A stretch of 64,000 bases of DNA from Streptomyces graminofaciens (GCF_030294945.1 NZ_AP018448.1:3720001-3784000); one strand, 5' to 3'; counted from the first letter of the stretch, positions 12,257 to 21,290 are shown. Numbers and translations: made by a program. The notes: a model not told the origin generated them from the letters alone.

Positions 12257-13663
12257 ATGACATCCGCAACACCCACCCCCTCCACCTCGCCCGCGCACCG
12301 CCGCCGCCGTGTCCTGCGCAAGCCCGTCGTGGGCTCGCTCGTGGCGGCCTCCGTGCTGGCGGGCGCCTGGTACGCGACTGCCGGGGCCGCCCCCACAAGC
12401 GGCTCGGCCGGTGATCTCACCGTCACCAACACGACCGTCAGCCTGCCCGCCAAGTTCGGCTATCTCTCGGCGGGCTACAACAACAGCCGGGAATGGACGC
12501 GGACGGCGACGGCCGTGGCGCCGGACGGCACCCTGCGGGTCGCCTGGCCCGCCTCGGACGGCATCCACGTCACCCCGCTGACCTCGGCCGGGAAGCGCTC
12601 GGGCGCCGACACGGTCGTCAAGGGAACGAAGGAGGTCGGTGGTCTCGTCGCGCACAACGACGGGTTCGCGCTGCTGACCCGGGTCGCCGACAGCAACAAG
12701 TGGAAGGACACCGCCGCCGCGCTGATCCGCTACCAGAACGGCAAGCAGTCCTGGCGGACCAAGCTCACCGGCACCTCCTCGAACGACACCTCCCCGACGC
12801 TCGACGGGCAGCTCGCCTGGAACGGCAAGAAGTACGGCGCCTACTTCGTCGTGCATGGCGCGGGCGGCTTCGCCGACGGCCACTTCGGCGACAAGCTGGC
12901 CTACGTCAACCCCAAGGGCAAGAAGCTCAGCGGCGGCTGGGGCTGGGGCTGCTCCCACAACGAGGGCATAGCCCTGCGCGCCGAGAAGACCGGCGACTTC
13001 ACCTCCCTCTGCTTCGACGACTGGCGCTCGGGCCTGTTCGTCTCCACCGGCATCGCCGCCCCGGACAACGCTCCCGTCGTCCAGCGCGAGCAGTGCTGGG
13101 CCGGCTACTGCGGCGGCACCTTCGCCGGCCGCACCGGCGACATCGTGAAGTCCTCGACCGGCCGCTACGCCACCGCCTTCGCCTCGCGCGGCGCCGCCTC
13201 CGCGAAGAAGAACCCGGAGGACTCCAGCGGTCGCGGCTGGACGGTCAAGCCGAAGACCAGCACCCACCAGGTCGCCCTCGCGTTCCTCAAGAACCGCAAG
13301 ACGCCCTCCGGCAAGCCGGTCTACCTCACCTCCGCCAAGGGCACCGAGCACGTCAACGTACGCGTCGCCCCGTACGGCAAGGACCGGCTCCTCGTCTCCT
13401 GGGAGTCCCTGAAGAACGCCAAGTGCGCGAGCGGCACGTGCACCGGCACCTTCACGGGCACCCACTTCCGCCTGGTCGACTGGAACGGCAAGCTCCAGGG
13501 CGCCGACAAGGTCGTCAAGGCCCGTATCTCCGGTGACATCGCGGTCCTCAAGGACGGGACCCTGACCTGGGCGTACGCCCCGGTGACCCCGTCCTACTCG
13601 AGCGCCCTCAACAGCGCGTCACCGACCACGAAGACGTTGAAGATCGCTCGTCTGACGCCGTGA
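12257..13663 (+). CDS. Secreted protein of unknown function
   Basis: This 468-aa protein is not recognised. It has a basic N-terminus (HRRRRVLRKP), a hydrophobic segment at about 25-45 and an Ala-X-Ala cleavage region, so it is probably exported. The mature part is rich in Gly, Ser, Thr and Lys. Short repeated strand-like blocks such as WAGYCGGTFAG and HFRLVDWNGKL suggest a beta-propeller or beta-sandwich fold. Several cysteines (for example C-X4-C in CWAGYC, and CASGTC) could form disulfides outside the cell. Its 3-prime end overlaps the convergent DUF2264 gene by 56 bp. Confidence 0.75.
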   Translation: MTSATPTPSTSPAHRRRRVLRKPVVGSLVAASVLAGAWYATAGAAPTSGSAGDLTVTNTTVSLPAKFGYLSAGYNNSREWTRTATAVAPDGTLRVAWPASDGIHVTPLTSAGKRSGADTVVKGTKEVGGLVAHNDGFALLTRVADSNKWKDTAAALIRYQNGKQSWRTKLTGTSSNDTSPTLDGQLAWNGKKYGAYFVVHGAGGFADGHFGDKLAYVNPKGKKLSGGWGWGCSHNEGIALRAEKTGDFTSLCFDDWRSGLFVSTGIAAPDNAPVVQREQCWAGYCGGTFAGRTGDIVKSSTGRYATAFASRGAASAKKNPEDSSGRGWTVKPKTSTHQVALAFLKNRKTPSGKPVYLTSAKGTEHVNVRVAPYGKDRLLVSWESLKNAKCASGTCTGTFTGTHFRLVDWNGKLQGADKVVKARISGDIAVLKDGTLTWAYAPVTPSYSSALNSASPTTKTLKIARLTP

Positions 13664-15368
13664 AGGTGAACTGAGCCCGCTCGCCGTCGGCCCAGGTCAC
13701 GGACAGCTCGTACGCCCCCCGCAACTCCACGGACACCAGCTCCGGGAGGGGCGGGGGGTTCTGCGCTGCGGTGAGACGGGCGAGGGCCACGAAGAGGGTT
13801 CCGGTCGTCTTCGGGTCCGTCTCACCCGCGAGACCGGGCCCGGCTGCGTCGTCGTCGCCCAACAGGCCGTGTACGGGGAGGAGTTCGGCGTTCAGGCCCT
13901 CCGTCTCCGGCCAGCCCGTGACCCGCACCGGCGTCCCGGGCGCCGCGCCCGCCACCAGATTCGCCCGGACCTCCGCCGCTCCCCGGGCCACCACCAGACT
14001 GGTGACCTGGACACCGCCCTCGCCGACCGCGTGCCGGGACGCGACCCAGCCGTCCCCGACGCCCAGCGGCTCGATGCCCGTACGGCTCGCGTCTCCCCCG
14101 ACGCTCACGCTGTTGTCGTACGCCTGCGAAGGCTCGGCCAGGGGCAAGGGTGCCGTCACCGTGGAGTACGCCAGCCGGGTGTAGAAGGGGTCGTAGCGGA
14201 CGTCCTCGCTGCCGTGGTTGTGGAGACGGACCACGCCGTCCGAACTCGTCGACTGCAGCAGCCAGTTGGGCGGTCCGACCGGGTGGACCTCGTCCTCGCG
14301 CTCCGCCGGTCCCGCTTCCTCCGTCGCGGTCCACACCTCGTGGTCCGGCGGCAGCAGCAGGCCGAGGAAGCCCTTGCTGGCCCAGTAGGGCGAGGCCGGG
14401 CCCGAATAGCCTTGCAGGACGGCTGGGTCGGGGCCGTGCCAGCCCAGCGACAGCAGGCCCCGGTCGTCGACCGCGCCCCGGTCGAGGAAGTACTTCAGGG
14501 CGCCGGAGGCCAGGCGTCGGGTCTCACCCGGGGAGAGCGGGGTACGGCCCGTCAACGCGCCCAGCCACAGCGGGACCGTCGTCGCGAAACGGTACGTGAG
14601 GGAGCGGCCCTGGTGCAGGGGGGCGCCGTCGCCGCCGAAGAGGCGGGCGTAGTCGGTGAGGTGGGTCTCCAGGCGGCCGCCGTAGAGGTCCAGCAGGCGT
14701 TCGTCGTTCGCGAGCCAGGCGTGCAGCACCGGGTAGAGGTGCATCGCCCAGCCGTTGTAGTAGTCGAACTTGCGGCCGTCGCCGTCGGTGTACCAGCCGT
14801 CGCCGACGTACCACTGCTCGATGCGGTCGAGCCGCTGGTCGATGACGCGGCGGGCCAGCTCGGGCTCGTGACCGATCTCTTCGAGGAAGCCGCCGACCGT
14901 GACCGGGAACAGCTCCCAGTTGCAGGGCCAGGGTTCGGCGGTGAGCGCGTCGCCGAGCCAGGCCGCCGCGCGCCGGCGTACGGCGTCGTCGAGGCGGTCC
15001 CAGAGCAGCGGGCGGGTCAGGCGGAGGGCGAAGGCGATGGACGCGGCCTCCACGAGGGGCTGGCTGCGGTCCTCGATACGGGGCCAGACGCCCGCGACGC
15101 CGGCCGCGAGTCCGTCGGCGTAACGGCCGAGTGCCTTCTCGTCCTTGCGGAAGGCCGCCAGCAGGAGCGTACGGGCGTAGCCCTCCAGGCCGTCGGAGAG
15201 CCCGCCGGACCAGCTCGTGCGGTCGCCTGGCAGGTGGTACAGGGCGCCGTCGGCGGTGGCGTACGGCTCCACGGCGGTCAGCAGCGCGTCGGCCGCCGCC
15301 TCCCAGTGGGCGCGGGTGTAGCCGGTGTACGGGCTGAGGGTGCGGTCCTCGTGGGGCTGGGAGGGCAT
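13608..15368 (-). CDS. DUF2264-domain protein, possible glycoside hydrolase
   Basis: This 586-aa protein matches the DUF2264 family over most of its length. The N-terminal two thirds (about 10-400) looks like an (alpha/alpha) toroid, with aromatic-rich segments such as WPCNWELFPVTVGGFLEEIG and DGRKFDYYNGWAMHLYPVLH. The C-terminal part is beta-rich. Related toroid proteins include beta-glucuronidases acting on arabinogalactan, so a role in removing glucuronate or a similar residue from pectin or arabinogalactan fragments is plausible, but this is inference. The ATG at 15368 is chosen because upstream in-frame codons run through an intergenic repeat. There is no signal peptide, so it likely acts on imported oligosaccharides. 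Confidence 0.8.
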   Translation of the reverse strand: MPSQPHEDRTLSPYTGYTRAHWEAAADALLTAVEPYATADGALYHLPGDRTSWSGGLSDGLEGYARTLLLAAFRKDEKALGRYADGLAAGVAGVWPRIEDRSQPLVEAASIAFALRLTRPLLWDRLDDAVRRRAAAWLGDALTAEPWPCNWELFPVTVGGFLEEIGHEPELARRVIDQRLDRIEQWYVGDGWYTDGDGRKFDYYNGWAMHLYPVLHAWLANDERLLDLYGGRLETHLTDYARLFGGDGAPLHQGRSLTYRFATTVPLWLGALTGRTPLSPGETRRLASGALKYFLDRGAVDDRGLLSLGWHGPDPAVLQGYSGPASPYWASKGFLGLLLPPDHEVWTATEEAGPAEREDEVHPVGPPNWLLQSTSSDGVVRLHNHGSEDVRYDPFYTRLAYSTVTAPLPLAEPSQAYDNSVSVGGDASRTGIEPLGVGDGWVASRHAVGEGGVQVTSLVVARGAAEVRANLVAGAAPGTPVRVTGWPETEGLNAELLPVHGLLGDDDAAGPGLAGETDPKTTGTLFVALARLTAAQNPPPLPELVSVELRGAYELSVTWADGERAQFTFTASDERSSTSSWSVTRC

Positions 15369-15455
15369 GCGGTGCGCTTTCTGACGTGGGGTGTGTGCGG
15401 GTGGGTTGGTTGTCCGGGGTGGCTGGGTGGGCTTGTCGGCTGCGGGTGGGTGGGG

Positions 15456-15563
15456 GCTGGTCGCGCAGTTCCCCGCGCCCCTTGGAAGCACAGGCCCCGC
15501 GGGCCTGAAAAGCACAGGACGCAGCCCCGGCTTTTCAGGGGCGCGGGGAACTGCGCGAGCAGC
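15456..15563. repeat. Nested intergenic inverted repeat
   Basis: A near-perfect outer pair (about 15456-15484 and 15537-15563, containing GCGCGGGGAACTGCGCGA and its complement) encloses a second pair, CCTGAAAAG (15504-15512) and CTTTTCAGG (15531-15539). Sequences of this outer type recur between genes in many Streptomyces genomes. It lies between the start of the DUF2264 gene and the end of the CE12 gene, so it may act as a terminator or processing stem. Confidence 0.7.
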
Positions 15564-15646
15564 CACGACGAACCCGCACCCGCCAACGCCCCCCTCCCGC
15601 GCACAACCCTGGGACGCCCTGGTTCCGGACAAGGCGCCCCAGGAGC

Positions 15647-16702
15647 TCATCCCACCCTTACCTTCCCCTCCCGCACCAGACCCTGCGCGACGAGTTCGTC
15701 GCGAACCAGACCGGCGTAGACGGTCGCCCCGTGCACCGACGTATGGGTGTTGTCGCGCTTCTCGTTGTAGAGGTACAGCGCCTTGGAACCCTCGGTGCCC
15801 AGTGACTCGACCAGCGCCTTGGTCCTGGCGGTGAGATCGATCAGGGGCACGTCGTGCGCGGCGGCGACCGAGCGGGTCACCGCAGGGTGGTCGACGCCGA
15901 GGCCGTTGACCAGCAGCGCGGTGCCGTTGTTCAGCGTGCCGTCCGCGTTGAACCAGCGGCGCACGATCGGGGTCACCAGCACCGGCCGCCCGCCCTTCTC
16001 CCGGACCCCCGCGACCAGCGTCTCCAGGTTCGCCCGGTAGGTGGCCTCGTCGGTCTGCTTGTCGTTGTGGGCCAGCTGGATCAGGACCAGGTCGCCCCGG
16101 CGGATCTTCGGCTGGACGGTGGCCCAGAGGCGGGAGTCGGCGAGGTACGAGACCGTGCTCTCGCCGGAGTCGGCGTAGTTGGCGACGGACACGCCCTTGC
16201 GGAGGTACTGCGGGAGCTGCTGGCCCCAGCCGGAGTACGGGTCGCCGGGCTGGTCGCAGACCGTGGAGTCGCCGACGAGGAAGATCTGCCGGGCGCGTCG
16301 GGCCGGGGTCACGCTGATGTCGGCCAACGCGGGTGCCGAGCCGCCGATGACGAGGTCGAGGCCGGGGGTGCCGTCGGCGCCGGTCGGCTCGCCCTCGGGG
16401 GTGCGGACGTCGACGGTGAAGCTGCGGGAGACCGGTTCACCGGCCGCCGTGGCCGTCTCGGGGAGGAGGGTGCGCCGGGTCTCGCCGGTGACACGAGTAC
16501 TCGCCGCCGCCTCGCCGCCGAGGCGGACCCTCACGTCGTACGTGCCGGGCGGGACGTCGAAGTGGCAGGCGTTCGCCGCGCAGTTCTCCAGGCCCAGCGG
16601 GGCGGGACGGCCATGGTGCGCCCCGGCCGCCTGGGCCGGTACGGCCGTCAGGACGGTGCCCAGGGTCGCCGCCGCCAGCGCGGCGAGAGTGAAACGTCTC
16701 AT
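15647..16702 (-). CDS. Secreted rhamnogalacturonan acetylesterase (CE12, SGNH fold)
   Basis: This 351-aa exported esterase should remove acetyl groups from rhamnogalacturonan I so that lyases can reach the backbone. It has a signal peptide (1 to about 26, cleavage after AQA), a small N-terminal beta domain (about 30-135) and an SGNH hydrolase domain (about 138-350). The catalytic features of family CE12 are present: FLVGDSTVCD (nucleophile Ser), the Gly in NYADSGEST, the block-III Asn in LIQLAHND, and DNTHTSVHGA carrying the Asp/His pair. The ATG at 16702 is preceded by GGAGGA at good spacing. It is divergent from the PL4 lyase across a 202-bp promoter region with two operator-like palindromes. 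Confidence 0.9.
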   Translation of the reverse strand: MRRFTLAALAAATLGTVLTAVPAQAAGAHHGRPAPLGLENCAANACHFDVPPGTYDVRVRLGGEAAASTRVTGETRRTLLPETATAAGEPVSRSFTVDVRTPEGEPTGADGTPGLDLVIGGSAPALADISVTPARRARQIFLVGDSTVCDQPGDPYSGWGQQLPQYLRKGVSVANYADSGESTVSYLADSRLWATVQPKIRRGDLVLIQLAHNDKQTDEATYRANLETLVAGVREKGGRPVLVTPIVRRWFNADGTLNNGTALLVNGLGVDHPAVTRSVAAAHDVPLIDLTARTKALVESLGTEGSKALYLYNEKRDNTHTSVHGATVYAGLVRDELVAQGLVREGKVRVG

Positions 16703-16757
16703 TGAGGTTCCTCCGAGGGATGACAAGACCCGGCGGCTGGACCGTACCCCTTCCGGC

Positions 16758-16765
16758 AAGCGCTT
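16758..16765. promoter_or_regulatory. AAGCGCTT palindrome (LacI-type site) in divergent promoter
   Basis: AAGCGCTT lies 56 bp upstream of the CE12 start and is the same core that occurs twice before the LacI gene at 47.5 kb. LacI-family proteins often bind such a core, so a shared regulator is possible. Confidence 0.45.
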
Positions 16766-16810
16766 TCTAGATGTCGGACCGATTTCACAAAGTTGCCAAC
16801 TTCCCCGCAC

Positions 16811-16829
16811 CGAAAGCCCTTTCGCGAAA
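16811..16829. promoter_or_regulatory. Nested CGAAAG/CTTTCG palindromes
   Basis: CGAAAG-CC-CTTTCG (16811-16824) overlaps TTTCGCGAAA (16820-16829), giving three alternating half-sites in the divergent promoter of the esterase and the PL4 lyase. GAAA/TTTC palindromes are known near Streptomyces xylanase genes, so this is a candidate polysaccharide-response operator. Confidence 0.5.
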
Positions 16830-16904
16830 TCGATTCAACTGTCACTCTTCCGAATCACCGCCATCCCCCACACCTCATGGCATCTCCCAAGGAGGAACCC
16901 CCAC

Positions 16905-18584
16905 ATGTCCTCATCCACCGACAGACCGCTCGGCCGCCGCGGCTTCGTCATCGGCGCGACCGCGAGCGCCGCCGGAGCCGCCCTCGCCGGACCGCTGGCC
17001 GGAACCGCGCGGGCCGCGTCCTTCGGCTACACGGACGACGGCTCGAACTACGTGATCGACACCGGCGCCAGCCTGGTCTTCAAGATCAGCAAGTCCAACG
17101 GCGACCTGACCTCGCTGGTCTACCGGGGCACGGAGTACCAGGGCTACGACGGCAAGAACTCGCACATCGAGTCCGGCCTCGGCAGCTCGACCGTCACCAT
17201 CGCGCAGTCCGGTTCGACGATCCTGGTCTCCGTCACCTACGGCACGCTGAAGCACTACTACGCGGCCCGCAGCGGCGAGAACAACGTCTACCTGTGGACC
17301 AACAAGGCCGACACCTCGGTCAGCGCGACCCGTTACATCGTGCGCGTCAAGAAGGGCCTGTTCCTCAACGACGAGCCCGACTCGTACACCTACGCGCCGA
17401 CCACGATCGAGGCCTCGGACGTCTTCGCGAAGTCCGACGGCCAGACCCGCTCGAAGCACTACTCCAAGCTCCGGGTGATCGACTACAACTACGTCGGCTG
17501 GACGACCGGCAGCGTCGGCCTGTACGTCGTGCGCTCCAACCACGAGAAGGCCTCCGGCGGCCCCTTCTACCGCTCGCTGCTGCGCCACCAGAGCGCGGAC
17601 GGCGGCGGTCTGTACGAGATCCTGTACTACGGCCAGAACCAGACCGAGGCCCAGCGCTTCGGCCTCCAGGGCCCGTACGTCATCGCCTTCACCGACGGCG
17701 GCGCGCCCTCCTCGTCGCTGTTCCCGGGCACGCTGACCACCTCGTGGGCGGACTCGCTCGGCCTCTCCGGGTACACGGCCGCGAGCGGCCGGGGCCGGGT
17801 GGCGGGCGTCGGCATCACCGGGCGGAACACGTCGTACGCGTACACGGTCGGGCTCGCCAACTCGGCTGCGCAGTACTGGGGTTCGGCCCGTTCCTCCGAC
17901 GGCTACTTCTCCATCGCCGGCATCCTGCCGGGGACGTACACGCTCACGGTCTACAAGTCCGAGCTGGCCGTGTACACGACCTCGGTGACGGTCACGGCGG
18001 GTGGGACGACCACTCTGAACTCGTTCGCGATCCCGTCGACGAACGATCCGTCCAACGCGGGCGTGATCTGGCGGATCAACGACTGGAACGGCACACCGAG
18101 CGGCTTCAAGAACGCCGATCTGATGACGTACGCGCATCCGTCGGACTCCCGGGCCGCCGCCTGGACCGGCAATGTGGTCATCGGCAGCGGCACCGAGACC
18201 TCGGCCTTCCCCTGCTACATCTGGAAGGACGTGAACAGTGGTCTCCTCGTCTACTTCAAGCTGACCGCGGCCCAGGCCGCCGCCGCGCACACCCTGCGGA
18301 TCGGTGTGACGACGGCCTACGCCAACGGCCGGCCCCAGGTCGTCGTCAACGACACCTGGACCTCGGCCATCCCCTCCCCGCCCACCCAGCCGGACACGCG
18401 CTCACTGACGAACGGGTCCTACCGGGGCAACAACCACACGTTCACCTACAGCGTCCCGGCGTCCGCCTGGCAGACGGACACGAGTCAGTACAACGTGCTG
18501 AAGATCAACGTGGTGAGCGGGTCGGGGTCGACCTCCTATCTCAGCGCGGGGACGTCGATCGACGCGATCGACCTCCTCAGCTGA
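16905..18584 (+). CDS. Secreted rhamnogalacturonan lyase (PL4)
   Basis: This 559-aa Tat-exported protein should cleave the rhamnogalacturonan I backbone by beta-elimination. The leader has a twin-arginine motif (GRRGFVIG) and ends near TARAAS at about residue 37. Three domains follow, as in family PL4: a catalytic beta-sandwich (about 38-290), a small fibronectin-like domain (about 300-380, with GYFSIAGILPGTYTLTVYKS) and a C-terminal carbohydrate-binding beta-sandwich (about 395-559). The ATG at 16905 has a perfect AAGGAGG ribosome-binding site. It converges on the GH43/CBM13 gene with 7 bp between stop codons. Confidence 0.9.
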   Translation: MSSSTDRPLGRRGFVIGATASAAGAALAGPLAGTARAASFGYTDDGSNYVIDTGASLVFKISKSNGDLTSLVYRGTEYQGYDGKNSHIESGLGSSTVTIAQSGSTILVSVTYGTLKHYYAARSGENNVYLWTNKADTSVSATRYIVRVKKGLFLNDEPDSYTYAPTTIEASDVFAKSDGQTRSKHYSKLRVIDYNYVGWTTGSVGLYVVRSNHEKASGGPFYRSLLRHQSADGGGLYEILYYGQNQTEAQRFGLQGPYVIAFTDGGAPSSSLFPGTLTTSWADSLGLSGYTAASGRGRVAGVGITGRNTSYAYTVGLANSAAQYWGSARSSDGYFSIAGILPGTYTLTVYKSELAVYTTSVTVTAGGTTTLNSFAIPSTNDPSNAGVIWRINDWNGTPSGFKNADLMTYAHPSDSRAAAWTGNVVIGSGTETSAFPCYIWKDVNSGLLVYFKLTAAQAAAAHTLRIGVTTAYANGRPQVVVNDTWTSAIPSPPTQPDTRSLTNGSYRGNNHTFTYSVPASAWQTDTSQYNVLKINVVSGSGSTSYLSAGTSIDAIDLLS

Positions 18585-18591
18585 GCTGTCG

Positions 18592-20004
18592 TCAGGTTCC
18601 GCGCGTCCACTGCTGGTTCGTACCGCTGTTGCACGTGTACGTGATGATCGCGGCACCGTCGGCGGTGGACGCGCCGTTCACGTCCAGGCACTCGCCGGTC
18701 GCGCGGGACTTGACGTTGACGTAGGAGCCGGTGGTGGTGAGGGACCACTGCTGGTTGGTCGCCGAGGAGGAGCAGTTCTCCTGGGTCACCGTGTTGGCGT
18801 TCTCCTGGACGCACAGGGAGCTGTGACGGGTCATCAGCTGGTAGTAGCCGCTGCCGACGGACTTGAACCAGTACTTCTGGTTGTTGCCGCTGTTGCAGGT
18901 GTACTGCTTGATCTGGGCACCCGCCCACAGCGACTGACTCGTGACATCGGCGCACTTGGAGGAGTGCCGGGCTATCAGCGTGTTGTACGTGGCGCTGGTG
19001 CCGCCGATCGTGCCGGTCGCGGTGTCGACGGTGACCTCCGGGGACCAGGACATGGACATCGTGGTCGAGGTCGGGAAGGTCAGCGGCAGCCAGACGTAAC
19101 GGGAGTCGTTGACCTTGCCGCCGAAGGCGTTGCCCCAGCGGTCGCCCATGTAGAGGTACGAGGTGGTCGACGTGCCCTGCACGGGCAGGACGTACGCGGT
19201 CTGCGAGCCGTACGTCGTCGAGTCGCCGACGTTGGTCATCGCCGTCCAGGGGCCAGCGATGCTGGTGGCGGTGGCGTACTGCTGCTGGTTGGGGTTCCAG
19301 CCGGTCGCGCCCGAGGTCAGCATGAAGTAGACGCCGCCCCGCTTGAACAGGGCCGGGGCCTCGCGGTGGCCGCCGTGCCAGGGGTCGGCGACGAGGCTGT
19401 CGATGCCGGTGTAGTCGGCGGTGAGCCGGTAGATCTGGAGGTCGTAGTTCTCGCGCGCCGCCGAGATCATGTAGCCGGTGCCGTCGGTGTCCACGAAGAC
19501 CGTGATGTCACGGGACATGTGGGTGCCGAGCGGACGGAAGCTGCCCTTCCAGGTGTAGTTGCCGTCGACGGTGTCGGAGACGGCGACGGCGGCGCGGGCC
19601 TCGCTGTAGTCGCTGCCGTTCTCCTTGTGCATCCACATGACGAACTTGCCGGTGGAGGCGTTGTACATGACCTTCGGCCGCTCGATGTTGGCGGACGCCA
19701 GCTCGGGGTCGGTGGCCTGGGTCAGGACGTTGTTGCGGAACTCCCAGTTCTTCAGGTCCGTGGAGCGGTAGGCCGACACGTACTTGAAGGTGTTGTCGGA
19801 GTTCCGGTTCTCGCCGAACCAGTAGTAGTACGAGCCGACCTTGATCACCCCGCCGCCGTGGGCGTGCAGGGCGTTGCCCGAACTGTCCGTGAACTGGGTG
19901 CCGTTGGTGATCGTCTGCGCGGCCGCCTGTGCCGGGCCCGCGGTCACGAGGGCCCCGGTCAGCGCCAGACAGAGCGCTACGAGGATCGCGTACGCACGTC
20001 TCAT
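18592..20004 (-). CDS. Secreted GH43 exo-beta-1,3-galactanase-like enzyme with CBM13
   Basis: This 470-aa exported protein has a signal peptide (1 to about 28), a five-bladed GH43 propeller (about 30-335) and a ricin-type CBM13 (about 340-470) with QQW repeats. The sequence fits GH43 subfamily 24, whose characterised members are exo-beta-1,3-galactanases. That subfamily lacks the usual Asp base; here Glu108 in IERPK, Glu215 in HREAPALF and Gln268 in YGSQTAY are in the expected places. It would act on the galactan core of arabinogalactan. It begins 1 bp after the stop codon of the upstream GH43 gene, so the two are co-translated. An arabinanase is a weaker alternative. Confidence 0.83.
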   Translation of the reverse strand: MRRAYAILVALCLALTGALVTAGPAQAAAQTITNGTQFTDSSGNALHAHGGGVIKVGSYYYWFGENRNSDNTFKYVSAYRSTDLKNWEFRNNVLTQATDPELASANIERPKVMYNASTGKFVMWMHKENGSDYSEARAAVAVSDTVDGNYTWKGSFRPLGTHMSRDITVFVDTDGTGYMISAARENYDLQIYRLTADYTGIDSLVADPWHGGHREAPALFKRGGVYFMLTSGATGWNPNQQQYATATSIAGPWTAMTNVGDSTTYGSQTAYVLPVQGTSTTSYLYMGDRWGNAFGGKVNDSRYVWLPLTFPTSTTMSMSWSPEVTVDTATGTIGGTSATYNTLIARHSSKCADVTSQSLWAGAQIKQYTCNSGNNQKYWFKSVGSGYYQLMTRHSSLCVQENANTVTQENCSSSATNQQWSLTTTGSYVNVKSRATGECLDVNGASTADGAAIITYTCNSGTNQQWTRGT

Positions 20005-20005
20005 C

Positions 20006-21079
20006 TCAGCTCTCCTTCAGTGTGTCGGCGACGGGGATGCCGAAGTCGGGGGTGCCGTCGGGCTTCCAGCCGAGGCGCTGGATACGGGTGTGCCTGTTGG
20101 GGTCGTTCAGCGGGTCGCCGACGATGTCCTTGTACTGCCGGGCGTGGTAGACGAGGACGTCGGTGCGACCGTCCTCGGCGACGGTGAAGCTGTTGTGGCC
20201 CGGGCCGTACTGCTTGGTGGTGTCGTTGCTGGTGAACACCGGCGTCGGGGACTTCGACCAGTTCGCGGCGTCCATCAGGTCGGCGTCCGCGTCGATGGTG
20301 AGCAGGCCCATGCAGTAGTTGAAGTCGGTCGCGCTCGCGGAGTACGACATGAAGAGCCGGCCGTTGCGCTTGATGACGGACGGGCCCTCGTTGACCCGGA
20401 AGCCGATGCGCTCCCAGTCCAGATCCGGTGTGGTGAGCCTGATCTGAGGACCGGTCAGGGTCACCGGATCGGCCATCCTCGACAGCCAGACGGCCGTGTT
20501 GTTGTCCATGCCGGGCTCGTGCTGCGCCCAGGCGAGGTAGCGGCTGCCGCGGTGGGTGAAGGTGGTGGCGTCCAGGGAGAAGGTCTCCCAGGCGGTCTTG
20601 AGCTGTCCGCGCTCGACCCAGGTGCCCTTGAACGGGTTGGGGTGGGAGTTCTCCAGGACCCAGATGCGGATCGCCCAGATGTCCTCGGCGGGCGCGGAGG
20701 CGAAGTAGATGTACCACTTGCCGTCGATGTGGTGGATCTCCGGCGCCCAGATGTGCGCGCCCATGACACCGGTCTCGTGCTTGCGCCAGAGCACGGACTC
20801 GGCGGCCGTCGAGAGCCCGCGCAGGGTGCGGGACCTGCGCAGGATGATCCGGTCGTACTCGGGCGCGGTCGCCGTGAAGTAGTAGAAGCCGTCGTGGTGG
20901 CGGTGGATGTGCGGGTCGGCACGGTTGCGGACCAGCGGGTTGACGTACGGGACGGCCGGCGGGCGCGCCGCCGCGTGGGCGGTGGTGGCGGGCAGCGCGG
21001 TGAGGGCGCCCGCGGCCAGGGCGCCCTTCAGGAGCAGCCGTCGATCGGGGGCGTCGGGGAGGTCGTACTCGCGGCTCAT
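20006..21079 (-). CDS. Tat-exported GH43 arabinanase/arabinofuranosidase
   Basis: This 357-aa protein starts at the ATG at 21079, which follows GAGAGG at good spacing; an in-frame ATG 25 codons upstream gives no sensible leader. The Tat signal DRRLLLKGALAAGAL precedes the propeller. The GH43 catalytic triad is intact: Asp55 (base, RADPHIH), Asp170 (SLDATTF) and Glu231 (acid, VNEGPSV). The sequence resembles exo-1,5-alpha-L-arabinofuranosidases and endo-arabinanases that trim pectic arabinan. It is transcribed with the downstream GH43/CBM13 gene. The 211-bp gap upstream holds the divergent start of the beta-helix protein. Confidence 0.87.
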   Translation of the reverse strand: MSREYDLPDAPDRRLLLKGALAAGALTALPATTAHAAARPPAVPYVNPLVRNRADPHIHRHHDGFYYFTATAPEYDRIILRRSRTLRGLSTAAESVLWRKHETGVMGAHIWAPEIHHIDGKWYIYFASAPAEDIWAIRIWVLENSHPNPFKGTWVERGQLKTAWETFSLDATTFTHRGSRYLAWAQHEPGMDNNTAVWLSRMADPVTLTGPQIRLTTPDLDWERIGFRVNEGPSVIKRNGRLFMSYSASATDFNYCMGLLTIDADADLMDAANWSKSPTPVFTSNDTTKQYGPGHNSFTVAEDGRTDVLVYHARQYKDIVGDPLNDPNRHTRIQRLGWKPDGTPDFGIPVADTLKES

Positions 21080-21290
21080 GCGGTCTGCCTCTCTGCAGGT
21101 TGCTGCATGTGGGGGGACACAAAAGAAAACAGAATCGTTCGACATTTCGCACAAGATCAGTCATTCCGAACGGCTGAAAGGTAAGGGTGTGTTACGTCGA
21201 GGTCAACGGGTCGGGCGAGACGAACACAAGCTCACAGGAACGACGCGAAGTTTTTGTTATCGAGGAGAGCCCCGAACCGTCTCCGACGAC

